Below the pieces are notes generated by a model. That model saw nothing but the letters and a program-made list of their open reading frames with translations. It did no database searches and was not told where the DNA came from. Position numbers and translations under genes: made by a program. 64,000 nt of DNA from Celeribacter marinus (GTDB lineage Bacteria > Pseudomonadota > Alphaproteobacteria > Rhodobacterales > Rhodobacteraceae). Where the stretch lies: NCBI RefSeq assembly GCF_001308265.1, contig NZ_CP012023.1:2308932-2372931 (forward strand). The letters run 5' to 3'. Below, in pieces: positions 1-7,225 of this stretch. How positions within the stretch are numbered: the stretch's first letter is position 1; each line of letters begins with the position of its first letter.

Positions 1-204
1 TTGCTGGATTAACTTCGGCATGTCAACCTTGTGTTCAGAGCCAAACACCACAAACACTGAAATGTAACCCAAAATGTATCCAAGAGGTGGAATTAAGGGG
101 ATTACAGAATAGCTGTTGTTTTCCAGTAAGTTAAAGAAAAATTTGTTGAATTACAGGTGTTTATTCTTTGAGGATGTATCCCAGCTGCCTAACACCGCAT
201 CCAT
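1..204 (-). pseudogene. possible small membrane protein gene, interrupted by a stop, runs off the window
   Basis: An ATG at 204-202 opens a frame that meets TAA at 153-151 after 17 codons. The same frame then stays open for 50 codons to base 1. The part after the stop encodes a hydrophobic stretch (SVIPLIPPLGYILGYISVFV) followed by a charged tail, which looks like one membrane segment. It follows the replicase-like gene by 13 bases in the same direction. A nonsense mutation in a small membrane-protein gene would explain this. A downstream non-ATG start is also possible, and no clear ribosome site is seen. Function unknown. The rest of bases 1-217 shows nothing else recognisable. Confidence 0.3.
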
Positions 205-217
205 GTTGCTGAGACAA

Positions 218-517
218 TCACTTTGATTTCACCTTCATCATAGGCCAAACACCCAACTGATCATAGAAAGCTTGGCGGTATATCTGTTCAGCTTGCTCTT
301 TGTGTTTGAGGGGTACGATGATGCTGTCATGTAGGGGCAGCACCCCTACCCCGTGCTCGAGTAGCTGCTCCATTGTCACACGTAGAACCTCTGACTCACG
401 GTAGTCTAGGTAGGCCCAATCCATGTGGCGCTTCTCTAGCATCACAATCTGAGGCATTCCCTTCATCATGGCTGACTTGATGTCCCGCCAAGGTAGAGTT
501 GAGGCTACGTCTGGATG
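218..517 (-). pseudogene. 3' part of replicase-like gene cut by the IS21 element
   Basis: This is the carboxy-terminal piece (about 100 residues) of a gene whose start lies at 3515, beyond the inserted IS21-type element. The reading frame runs outwards from the element end. It contains GVGVLPLHDSIIVP, which resembles the HDS motif near the end of the palm of phage and plasmid DNA polymerases or replication proteins, preceded by a helix with E-x-x-V-L-R-x-T. Removing bases 518-3059 joins it in frame to the 5' part, giving about 252 residues. The polymerase resemblance comes from motif memory only. The gene is probably inactive. Confidence 0.55.
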
Positions 518-561
518 TGTCAACGGCAGAGTAAAATTGGACCAAAGGGCAGCGCAAAATG
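518..561. repeat. left end of IS21 element, two transposase-site repeats
   Basis: The terminal sequence starts TGTCAACGGCAGAG at 518. It holds repeat L1 (524-538) and L2 (547-561), each of the form [CG]GGCAG-x-G-x-AAAA. Confidence 0.75.
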
Positions 562-689
562 TTGCCACATTGAAGGTGGCGTGATGAGGGTGCAGCCGTA
601 GGCCAGCATCCGGGCGGCCGCGCTTGTCATATAGCTGGCGGTTGCCCGGATGCTGTGGCCCGTCAGGGCCAATCTGTGCTGATTGTGGT

Positions 690-1454
690 TTAGGTTTTGG
701 GTGTTGCCTGACGCGCCTTGCTCTGGCCAAGGCGGTAGCTTTCGCCATTCATCTCAAGGATGTTGACGTGGTGGGTTAGGCGGTCGAGCAGCGCGCCTGT
801 CAGGCGTTCTGATCCAAAGGTCTCGGTCCATTCGTCAAATGGCAGGTTGCTTGTGATCAGCGTGGATCCGCGCTCGTAGCGTTGGGAGATCAACTCGAAC
901 AAAAGCTCGGCCCCTGTTTTGCTCAACGGCACAAAGCCCAACTCGTCGATGATCAGCAGCCTGTAACCCACCATCTGCTTCTGAAGCCGCAGGAGCCTGC
1001 GTTCATCTCGGGCCTCCATCAGCTCGTGAACCAGCGCTGCAGCCGTGACAAAGCCGACAGACAGGCCTTTTTGACAGGCAGATAGGCCAAGGCCCAAGGC
1101 GACATGCGTTTTGCCGGTGCCTGAGGGACCGAGCGCTATGACATTCTCGCGCCGGTCAATCCATTCGCAACGCGCCAACTCCAGCACCTGCATCTTGTTC
1201 AAGGCAGGGATTGCCTTGAAGTCGAAGCTGTCCAGGCTTTTGACGGCCGGGAACTTGGCCGCTTTGATGCGCCGTTCGATCATCCGCCGTTCACGGTCGA
1301 TCATTTCCAATTCGACCAAACGTGCAAGGAACTGAACATGGTCATGCCCCTCTGTGGCGCATTGCCGGGCCAGTTTGCCATATTCCCGCAACACTGTTGG
1401 CAAGCGGAGAGATTTGAGCCGGTGATCTAGTAGGATTTGAGGCGCTTGTGTCAT
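690..1454 (-). CDS. istB: IS21 transposition helper ATPase IstB
   Basis: This is a 254-residue AAA+ ATPase that assists the IstA transposase and, in the family, sets target choice and immunity. Walker A is GPSGTGKT at residues 109-116 and Walker B is LLIIDELG near residue 168, followed by a sensor-like TSNLPFDEW. The ATG at 1454 overlaps the istA stop (ATGA), so translational coupling is likely, and this start gives the normal family length of about 250 residues. No frameshift or truncation is visible, so it may be functional. Confidence 0.93.
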   Translation of the reverse strand: MTQAPQILLDHRLKSLRLPTVLREYGKLARQCATEGHDHVQFLARLVELEMIDRERRMIERRIKAAKFPAVKSLDSFDFKAIPALNKMQVLELARCEWIDRRENVIALGPSGTGKTHVALGLGLSACQKGLSVGFVTAAALVHELMEARDERRLLRLQKQMVGYRLLIIDELGFVPLSKTGAELLFELISQRYERGSTLITSNLPFDEWTETFGSERLTGALLDRLTHHVNILEMNGESYRLGQSKARQATPKT

Positions 1455-2983
1455 GCGGCTTTCCCCCGCTTCATCAGGGACATGTAACTGGCCGCCGACG
1501 TCGTGCCAACATTGGCCTTTGGCAGATATGGATAGACATCCAGGTCCAGTTTGGGCGGTCGCTTCTCGACCTGGCACAAGACAAGATGCTTGATGGCATC
1601 AAAACCGATCGCGCCCATGCGCAGCGCATTTTTGACGGCGACATTCAGATCGGCCATCTCGAACGTTTCCAAGAGCCGCAAGACCTGCACATACTCGCGC
1701 CGGCCAGCCTTGATCATGCGGGCCTCCATCAAGCGGCGCAGGGTCGCAAAATCTTCTGGCAGTTCCCATGCGACCAGCGGAGCAGCTTGATCCAGAGCCC
1801 CGGTCTTTTGCTCCAACAGCGGCAGATAGTGAACAGGATCAAAGACCATGTCTTCGCGGTCCCAGCACCGCGGGTGGCGGGCGATCACATCGCCACCACA
1901 GCCAATGACGACCCGATCGACATAGCCGCGGACCCAGACGTCACGGTGGCCATAAGCAACGGGCACCGAGTAATCATTGGTTTTGTAGCGCACCAGGGAT
2001 TGCGAGTTCACCTGGCCACTGGACTGATCGCAGGCATCAAATGGAGACGCCGGCAGATCCATCATCGCTTCAAGGTCGCGGGCCAGTCGTTGCCCGATGC
2101 TGTCGCCATGCCCGCGCAAGACATCCGTCTGGCGCTTGCGGCATTGCTCTTCCAGCCAGAGGTTAAAAGCCTCCCAGGTCGGGAACTGAGGCATCGGCAC
2201 CATGAAGTTGCGCCGCGCATACCCGACCAGCCCCTCAACAGCGCCTTTGTCATTGCCCTTGCCGGGGCGACCATAACGATCCTGGATGAGGTAATGCGAC
2301 AGGAACCCGCTGAACAGTTTGGTCCGTTTGCGCGAACCGCCCGGCAGGATCTTCGCAACAAGGCATCGGTCATTGTCATAAAGAACCGACTGTGGAACCT
2401 TGCCGAAGAAAGCAAAAGCATGGACGTGACCGTCAACCCAAGCTTCAGACACCGCCGCAGGGTAAGCACGCACAAAGCAGGCGTCACTGTAGGGCAAATC
2501 AAGTGCAAAGAAATGCGCCTTCTGCTCAACCCCGCCGATTACAACCATGGCTTCGCCGAAATCCGCTTGGGCGTGGCCAGGGGCATGGGCCAGCGGCACA
2601 AACATCTCCCGCCTGCGCCGGCCATGTTCCCGGACGTAATTCTTGACCGTCGTGTAGCCGCCCATGAAGCCATGCTCATCGCGCAGCCTCTCAAAAACCC
2701 GTTTGGCAGTGTGCCTTTGCTTGCGGTTCCGGTTGAGGTCGTCCTGCAACCACTGATCGATGAAGCCGGTGAACCCGTCCAACTTGGGCCGCTTGATCTG
2801 CGCCGTTCGTTGATATCCGGGCGGGACCGAAAACATCATCATCTTCGCCACGCTCGCACGCGATATCCCAAAATGGTTCGCTGCCGCCCGTTCGCTCATG
2901 CCGCCCCGACGCGCGAGGCGGACCTTCCTGTAAAGTTCCACGCTGAAAATACCCCCGCCCTCCCTGCAAACAGAAAGGGCCAA
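1451..2983 (-). CDS. istA: IS21-family transposase IstA
   Basis: This is the DDE transposase of the IS21-type element, about 500 residues. An N-terminal helix-turn-helix (SERAAANHFGISRASVAKMM) is followed by the integrase core, with acidic residues in QADFGE, LYDNDR and GAVEGLVGYARRNF, and a C-terminal Mu-like region. The start is uncertain. The frame opens with TTG at 2983, but family members usually begin about FSVELYRKVR, so a GTG or ATT some 30-40 bases further in may be the true start. The gene is intact to its stop, which overlaps istB. Confidence 0.9.
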   Translation of the reverse strand: MALSVCREGGGIFSVELYRKVRLARRGGMSERAAANHFGISRASVAKMMMFSVPPGYQRTAQIKRPKLDGFTGFIDQWLQDDLNRNRKQRHTAKRVFERLRDEHGFMGGYTTVKNYVREHGRRRREMFVPLAHAPGHAQADFGEAMVVIGGVEQKAHFFALDLPYSDACFVRAYPAAVSEAWVDGHVHAFAFFGKVPQSVLYDNDRCLVAKILPGGSRKRTKLFSGFLSHYLIQDRYGRPGKGNDKGAVEGLVGYARRNFMVPMPQFPTWEAFNLWLEEQCRKRQTDVLRGHGDSIGQRLARDLEAMMDLPASPFDACDQSSGQVNSQSLVRYKTNDYSVPVAYGHRDVWVRGYVDRVVIGCGGDVIARHPRCWDREDMVFDPVHYLPLLEQKTGALDQAAPLVAWELPEDFATLRRLMEARMIKAGRREYVQVLRLLETFEMADLNVAVKNALRMGAIGFDAIKHLVLCQVEKRPPKLDLDVYPYLPKANVGTTSAASYMSLMKRGKAA

Positions 2984-2991
2984 AGTGGCAA

Positions 2992-3059
2992 AGTTTTACT
3001 CTGCCCGCAGCAAGACAATCTCGCCACTTCCATGGCTCACTTTTGCATTGCCGTTCTCA
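2992..3059. repeat. right end of IS21 element, two transposase-site repeats
   Basis: Read on the minus strand this end starts TGAGAACGGCAATGCAAAAG at 3059. It holds R1 (3053-3039) and R2 (3006-2992), which match L1 and L2 of the other end. Confidence 0.75.
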
Positions 3060-3515
3060 TGTGTAGTCTCCGTTACTTTCGATCTGGCCAACTACATCAG
3101 CATAAAGATCAAAGTCACGATCAGAAAACTCACCGTCATATTCTAACTCTTCTGGATCAGACTTCATATTTGAAATGTCAGCACTTAGTGATGTGGCTGT
3201 GCTCTCGTCTGGAACGGTCAAATCATAGGGGCTGTCAGTATCAAGCTTGATAAGAATGTGCTGACCACCCTCTTCTGTAATCCATCCAGACATACCAGAT
3301 TGCCTGTGCATCTTAATGTCAGATGCATTGTCTTGCTCTGCTTTTGCTAGGAACTCTTCATCAGTTAGCTGTCGGACAATCGTGCCATCAGCCAACTTAA
3401 GGGTCTGGGGGCTTTTGGTTCTGAACTCACGAAGGTCACCAAGACTCCTGATGTACGCAGGTGCAGCCGATTGTTTGATCGGGTCCTTTGACCACGGCTT
3501 AGCTTCATTCTGCAT
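3060..3515 (-). pseudogene. 5' part of replicase-like gene cut by the IS21 element
   Basis: These are the first 152 codons of the gene whose 3' part is at 218-517. The ATG at 3515 is preceded by AAGGAG with a 7-base gap, a strong ribosome site. The product is acidic and hydrophilic and ends ...DFDLYADVVGQIESNGDYT. Joined to HPDVASTLPWRDIK, it gives a D-x-Y ... R-x-x-K ... E-x-x-V ... HDS order like the palm region of phage-type polymerases. Read alone, the frame ends at a TGA in the IS21 terminus. Before the IS3 insertion this ATG overlapped the end of the upstream gene, so the two were probably translationally coupled. Confidence 0.55.
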
Positions 3516-3525
3516 TTGGTTGCTC

Positions 3526-3555
3526 CTTGTGACCTGCTCCCCGAAACTTCCCTCA
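3526..3555. repeat. IS3 left inverted repeat with CTTG target duplication
   Basis: CTTG at 3526-3529 is followed by a 26-base terminal repeat starting TGACCTGCTCCCCGA at 3530. Confidence 0.9.
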
Positions 3556-3596
3556 CTTTAATGTAGAGTTTGCTCAACCTTTGTAGGAGCAAACAA

Positions 3597-3860
3597 ATGC
3601 GACAGAGTCGTTTTACCGAAGCCCAAATAATCGGGATGATCAAAGAACAAGAAGCTGGAATGCCCACGGCTGAGGTGTGTCGCAGACATGGCCTGAGTCC
3701 TGCGTCGTTTTACAAGTTCAAAGCCAAATACGGTGGCATGAACATTTCTGACACCCATCGCCTCAAATCGCTGGAAGACGAGAACGCCAAGTTGAAGCGT
3801 CTGCTGGCTGATACGATGCTCGACAATGTTGTTCTGAAAGACTTGCTGGGAAAGAACTGA
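3597..3860 (+). CDS. IS3-family transposase OrfA (DNA-binding subunit)
   Basis: This 87-residue protein has a helix-turn-helix ([21 protein letters not shown]) and a leucine-rich coil ([20 protein letters not shown]), the standard OrfA layout used to bind the inverted repeats and dimerise. The ATG at 3597 has TAGGAG eight bases upstream. The end of the frame (VLKDLLGKN) is where members of this group shift to the -1 phase to make the OrfAB transposase. It appears intact. Confidence 0.92.
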   Translation: MRQSRFTEAQIIGMIKEQEAGMPTAEVCRRHGLSPASFYKFKAKYGGMNISDTHRLKSLEDENAKLKRLLADTMLDNVVLKDLLGKN

Positions 3861-3871
3861 CGACACCGAAT

Positions 3872-4756
3872 GTGCGACGGGCTGCGGCACAAAAGGCAAT
3901 GCGGGATCATGATATCTCGCAACGCCGGGCGTGCAGGCTTGTTGGTGTCGATCCCAAGACTGTCCGGCGCGATCAACCGCCGGATAATCCTGAAGTTCGC
4001 GAAGAGATGACGGCGATTGCCAACAAACGGCGGCGGTTTGGTTATCGCCGGATCGGCGTGCTGTTGGAGCGCAAAGGCATGATTATGAACCACAAGAAGC
4101 TGTATCGACTTTATACGGAAGAAAAGCTGGGCGTCAGGCGACGAAGAGGCCGTAAGCGTGCGCGTGGATCACGCACGCCGATGCCTGTGGCGTTGAGACC
4201 TGGTGAGCGTTGGTCGCTGGATTTTGTCTCCGACACATTTGGCGCGTCTCGCAAGTTCCGCATGTTGGCTGTGAATGACGATTGCTGCCGTGAGAACCTA
4301 TGCCTGATGGCGGACACCAGCATATCGGGCGCTCGAGTTGCGCGAGAACTGGATGCGCTTGTGCGCGTCTACGGAAAGCCAGCTTGTATTGTCTCAGACA
4401 ATGGCACTGAGTTCACCAGTCGGGCGATCCTTAAATGGGCTGGCGATAACGACGTGGATTGGCATTACATTGATCCAGGCAAGCCCCAGCAGAATGGTTT
4501 TATCGAAAGCTTCAACGGCAGCCTACGTGACGAACTGCTAAATGAGGAGATCTTCGACACGCTGGATGATGCCCGCCGCAAACTGGCACTCTGGCGCTAC
4601 GACTACAACAACGTAAGACCGCACTCATCGCTGGAGAATCAAACACCCGCTGAAGCGCGTCGTGCGCTTGAGCAATTTGAGGGCTCCGCGTCCGACGCGC
4701 TTGCCCAAACCGACGACGAAGAATATGAAATCCAAACCCGCAAACTCTCGTTATGA
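3872..4756 (+). CDS. IS3-family transposase OrfB (DDE catalytic part)
   Basis: The catalytic half has the rve core. The triad is D117 (WSLDFVSD), D176 (IVSDNGTEF) and E212 ([11 protein letters not shown]), counted from the GTG at 3872. The frame is open upstream of that GTG and lies in the -1 phase relative to orfA, so the working product is probably an OrfAB fusion made by programmed frameshifting around 3840-3865. An N-terminal HTH_21-like segment precedes the core. No internal stops, so the element may be active. Confidence 0.92.
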   Translation: MRRAAAQKAMRDHDISQRRACRLVGVDPKTVRRDQPPDNPEVREEMTAIANKRRRFGYRRIGVLLERKGMIMNHKKLYRLYTEEKLGVRRRRGRKRARGSRTPMPVALRPGERWSLDFVSDTFGASRKFRMLAVNDDCCRENLCLMADTSISGARVARELDALVRVYGKPACIVSDNGTEFTSRAILKWAGDNDVDWHYIDPGKPQQNGFIESFNGSLRDELLNEEIFDTLDDARRKLALWRYDYNNVRPHSSLENQTPAEARRALEQFEGSASDALAQTDDEEYEIQTRKLSL

Positions 4757-4757
4757 A

Positions 4758-4786
4758 TGAGGGAGCCTCGGGGGGCAGGTCACTTG
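4758..4786. repeat. IS3 right inverted repeat with CTTG target duplication
   Basis: The minus-strand read from 4782 is TGACCTGCCCCCCGA..., matching the left end, followed by CTTG at 4783-4786. Confidence 0.9.
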
Positions 4787-5061
4787 CTAGATTGTTTAAT
4801 CAGATCAACTTCGATGGCTTGCAGCCAAGCCGATAAACCCGTGAATAAAGCCTCATCTTCGAATGAACCTTTTGACCTCATAAGGCTTCCCTCCTCTCTC
4901 CAAAGGCTGGCCTCAGTGCCATCGGAAAACTGGACCCAAGCCCGAAGACCATGCTTGAATTCAGGGTCCGTCTGCATTGACCGATAGAGAGTGTATCCAT
5001 TCCGTTGGTATTTATTGGGCTGCTGAGTTCTGTGCAGGATGCGGTAAGTAAGCTCAGTCAT
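4780..5061 (-). CDS. unknown small protein of the integrated element, 3' end altered by IS3
   Basis: A 93-residue protein of unknown function, rich in charged and aromatic residues (YRILHRTQQPNKYQRNGYTLYRS; RAWVQFSDGTEASLWREEGSL). It overlaps the preceding gene by ATGA and so belongs to a coupled operon. Its last codon before the IS3 edge is AAG, and the TGA stop (4782-4780) is inside the IS3 terminus. Without the insertion it would read on for six residues (EQPNAE) and stop just inside the next gene. The loss is small and may be tolerated. Confidence 0.6.
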   Translation of the reverse strand: MTELTYRILHRTQQPNKYQRNGYTLYRSMQTDPEFKHGLRAWVQFSDGTEASLWREEGSLMRSKGSFEDEALFTGLSAWLQAIEVDLIKQSSK

Positions 5062-5462
5062 GCTGCATCCTCACCATTCACGGCGGTCCTAACTTCCCGA
5101 AGGAGTTTGAGAAGTCGCAAAGCAGGTGAGTAAATCCCGCCATCAACTAGAAGCAAATCAGCTTTCACACACAACATTAAGTCACGGGGCATAGCTGTTG
5201 GCACATTATATCTATGAGGGTTGCTCAACATGGCACGAGAAAGCTTCACACGACCTTTACCAGTCGAAATCTGCATCAGCATTACCGCAAAGATTGACTC
5301 GTATGCAAAAGACGTAGGCCGAGCTTGCTCTGCAAAGATACCACGACTTCGGAGCTCAGCTCTTAGTGCTTCAATCTCATACTGAAAGTTAACGTCAGCT
5401 ACCTGAAACAGATCACGGGCTGAGTTCAACTGATCTTCAAATTCTATCTGATCATCAGTCAT
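5058..5462 (-). CDS. unknown 134-residue protein of the integrated element
   Basis: I do not recognise this protein. The first half is helical with coiled-coil character (QLNSARDLFQVADVNFQYEIEALRAELRSRG), and the second half has leucine-rich helices (LMLCVKADLLLVDGG; ALRLLKLLREVRTAV). No signal peptide or membrane segment. It overlaps the upstream gene by 8 bases and the downstream gene by 4, which fixes it in a tightly coupled operon driven by the promoter near 5720-5751. Confidence 0.65.
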   Translation of the reverse strand: MTDDQIEFEDQLNSARDLFQVADVNFQYEIEALRAELRSRGIFAEQARPTSFAYESIFAVMLMQISTGKGRVKLSRAMLSNPHRYNVPTAMPRDLMLCVKADLLLVDGGIYSPALRLLKLLREVRTAVNGEDAA

Positions 5463-5640
5463 AGAAGCGGTCTCCCAGCTTAGCCATATCTTCCATCATC
5501 TGCTTCTGACTTGTCGTGCTATAGTAACCACCGACACCACTGGGCCTTGCTCGGCGAATGTTCTGCCACTGTTTGAATGTTTTGGGTTGATTATTGTCAT
5601 TGGAGTCCATGACGGAATCCGAGTCCGAAAAAACGGGCAT
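5455..5640 (-). CDS. unknown 61-residue leader gene of the element operon
   Basis: A small hydrophilic protein with a Ser/Asp/Asn-rich start and a basic middle (FKQWQNIRRARPSGVGGYYS). The ATG at 5640 has AGGTGAG five bases upstream, better than the internal ATG ten codons later. It is the first gene after the promoter and overlaps the next by 8 bases. Function unknown; the size and position would suit an accessory or regulatory protein, but nothing in the sequence proves that. Confidence 0.55.
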   Translation of the reverse strand: MPVFSDSDSVMDSNDNNQPKTFKQWQNIRRARPSGVGGYYSTTSQKQMMEDMAKLGDRFYD

Positions 5641-5717
5641 TTGCTCACCTGTATGTTTGTATGTTTTTGGGATTGGTTTTTTTGTAAAGCAGAGTGGAAA
5701 CTTACCCTGCCTTATAT

Positions 5718-5751
5718 GTTATATTATAACATAAAGTTATCAGTATGTCAA
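5718..5751 (-). promoter_or_regulatory. consensus sigma-70 promoter overlapped by palindromes
   Basis: On the minus strand TTGACA (5751-5746) and TATAAT (5728-5723) are both perfect and separated by 17 bases. The -10 lies inside GTTATATTATAAC (5718-5730), an inverted repeat with 6-base arms. A third GTTAT half-site at 5736-5740 pairs with ATAAC at 5726-5730, so three half-sites sit across the promoter, as expected for an operator. Transcription would start near 5716, about 75 bases before the 61-residue gene. The remaining AT-rich stretch to the integrase terminator (5752-5873) holds nothing else I recognise. Confidence 0.8.
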
Positions 5752-5873
5752 GGTTTATTGAATAAAAAGAGCAGTAAACAGATACTGACAGGGAGTTACT
5801 AACTGCTATGGTCCATTGTCTCATGTCATCCGAGCAGGGGTATTACTGGTCCCTTTTGGGCCAACATGAAATG

Positions 5874-5902
5874 AAAAAAGGGCCAGCACCTAAGCTAGCC
5901 CT
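5874..5902 (-). terminator. rho-independent terminator of the integrase gene
   Basis: Minus strand: stem AGGGCTAGC (5902-5894), loop TTAGGT, GCTGGCCCT (5887-5879) with one mismatch, then six T (5879-5874). It lies 44 bases past the integrase stop. Confidence 0.85.
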
Positions 5903-5945
5903 CTCGTTAATTTTCTTCTACTGTTACTACGGGTTTTAACTGGGG

Positions 5946-7070
5946 TCAGATGATTGCCACTTGCTCCATGTACCGTCGCAGATGCTCAACCGTATAGCCT
6001 TTGCCGTAGCTTGAGCCGATGTTTGAGACCGAGGACCAGCCACCGATCTGGTCTATGGCCTCCAATGGTACCTCAGCAGCCCTGAGACGATCCCTGAACG
6101 TGTGTCTCAGGCTGTGAGCAGTGAGGTTCCATCTCTTCTTCGTCCACTTGGCAAGGGCATTGCTTGCGTGTGTGGCATAGCAACCGTCGTCTTTAATGTA
6201 CCGTGGGAACATCCACTCATCGTCTGCGTATTCAAGGGCCATCGACAAGGCTAAACAGGCCATGTGTGTAAGAGGGAGAGATCGTTCTGACCCAGCAGTC
6301 TTTAGTCTTCGTTTGTCATTAGGACGGATGTGCAAAACACGATTAACAAGATCGACATCCCCTACCCTCAACCCAACGATCTCAGCTAAACGACAGCCAG
6401 TCTCACCAAGGATGGGAAACAGCAGTGGTATCCCTGTTTGGCTGCTCAATGATTGATTATAACCTTCACGAAGCTCTTCCTCCGTGAACGTACCTCTCTT
6501 TGCTGCGTCTAGCCCCTCGCCTGCGATAGTCATCTTCGCAAATGGGTTACGTCCATCAATCTCCAGTTCTTGGTAAGCAAAGTTAAGGATGGCATTGATC
6601 GTATTGAACCGTCTTCTGATGGTGGCAGTCTTGTTCCCAATCGACTGAAGGTGAGCCAGCAAAGCCCTTGCATCATCTCGCTTGTAAGATTCAACTTCAC
6701 GATCACCAGCTACTGTCAGCAAAGCTCTAATGGCTACCATGCTGGACTTGTGATCGACCCTTCGTGTGGTGATATATTCCTCGGCTATTGCAGCAAAGGT
6801 TGTCTTGGCTGGACGGACAGAACGTAGAGCCTGATCAATGCACACCTTAACTTTGGTGTTTGATTGCCATGACTGTTTGAGCAGATAGGAAAGATGCGTA
6901 GCTAGAATAGCTGCCTCTTCCTCACACTCAGACAACCTAGCCCGAATAGATTGCCCGTATAAGTGCTGATGTTGCTTCGGCACTCTCATCTGAAAGTAGT
7001 ACGTCCTGCCACGAATAACCGTGTGAGGAATAGATGAAGGTGATTTTGATGTATCCAGAATGTAACCCAT
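5946..7070 (-). CDS. tyrosine-recombinase integrase of the integrated element
   Basis: A 374-residue site-specific recombinase. The N-terminal part has an arm-binding-like segment (TYYFQMRVP) and a SAM-like core-binding domain near residues 90-170. The catalytic domain has R227 (ETGCRLAEIVGLR), the H319-x-x-R322 box (LTAHSLRHTFRDRL), W345 in the second His position, and Tyr355 or Tyr359 (SSYGKGY). It reads away from the tRNA-Thr 59 bases upstream, the common layout for islands that insert into the 3' end of tRNA genes. It looks intact. Lower GC and codon use unlike the core genes to the right support transfer. Confidence 0.95.
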   Translation of the reverse strand: MGYILDTSKSPSSIPHTVIRGRTYYFQMRVPKQHQHLYGQSIRARLSECEEEAAILATHLSYLLKQSWQSNTKVKVCIDQALRSVRPAKTTFAAIAEEYITTRRVDHKSSMVAIRALLTVAGDREVESYKRDDARALLAHLQSIGNKTATIRRRFNTINAILNFAYQELEIDGRNPFAKMTIAGEGLDAAKRGTFTEEELREGYNQSLSSQTGIPLLFPILGETGCRLAEIVGLRVGDVDLVNRVLHIRPNDKRRLKTAGSERSLPLTHMACLALSMALEYADDEWMFPRYIKDDGCYATHASNALAKWTKKRWNLTAHSLRHTFRDRLRAAEVPLEAIDQIGGWSSVSNIGSSYGKGYTVEHLRRYMEQVAII

Positions 7071-7128
7071 GAAGACACTCCCTAAAGTTAAATTAGGCAG
7101 TAAAATCAGCTATATATTGAGGATGTTG

Positions 7129-7204
7129 TGGTGCCCCCACACGGACTCGAACCGCGGACCTACTGATTACAAATCAGTTGCTCTACCAGCTGAGCTATAG
7201 GGGC
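7129..7204 (-). tRNA. tRNA-Thr (anticodon TGT)
   Basis: A 76-base cloverleaf. The acceptor pairs GCCCCTA with TGGGGGC, the anticodon stem ACTGA/TCAGT holds loop TTTGTAA (anticodon TGT, codon ACA), and the T-loop reads GGTTCGAGTCC. The CCA end (7131-7129) is encoded. It lies next to the integrase, so its 3' half is the probable attachment site, rebuilt after integration. No second copy of its 3' end is visible in bases 1-7000. Confidence 0.97.
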
Positions 7205-7225
7205 ATTGGGGGATCGTTTAGAGCG

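Larger units (their letters stand above)
518..3059 (-). mobile_element. IS21-family insertion sequence, 2.5 kb
   Basis: The element carries istA and istB in the usual order with an ATGA overlap. Its ends begin 5'-TG and end CA-3'. The two outer 26-base ends match at about 18 positions when one is reversed. Each end also has two copies of a 15-base motif like GGGCAGAGTAAAACT (524-538, 547-561, 2992-3006, 3039-3053), the multiple transposase-site layout known for IS21. It interrupts a replicase-like gene of the integrated element. A direct repeat ATGTGT lies at 515-520 and 3059-3064 across the two edges, but a clean target duplication is not certain. Confidence 0.9.
3530..4782 (+). mobile_element. 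IS3-family (IS407-like) insertion sequence, 1253 bp
   Basis: Imperfect inverted repeats start TGACCTG[CT]-type at both ends and are flanked by an exact 4-base duplication CTTG (3526-3529 and 4783-4786), the duplication size of the IS407 subgroup. It carries orfA and orfB in overlapping phases. It inserted at the junction of two genes of the integrated element. The downstream gene keeps its ribosome site, but the last codons of the upstream gene have been replaced by a stop supplied by the element. Confidence 0.93.

Noticed and set aside
515..3064. ATGTGT direct repeats as the IS21 target duplication
   Set aside because: Collapsing the two copies puts the interrupted gene out of frame, whereas TG...CA borders restore it. 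The repeat may be partly chance, so I did not annotate it as a proven duplication.
1448..3250. A 600-codon open frame on the plus strand across the IS21 element
   Set aside because: It mirrors istA on the other strand, has no ribosome site, and its translation resembles no protein. It is a consequence of GC-rich codon use.
1..7000. Second copy of the tRNA-Thr 3' end marking the other island border
   Set aside because: I scanned for the T-loop and acceptor sequence and did not find it.
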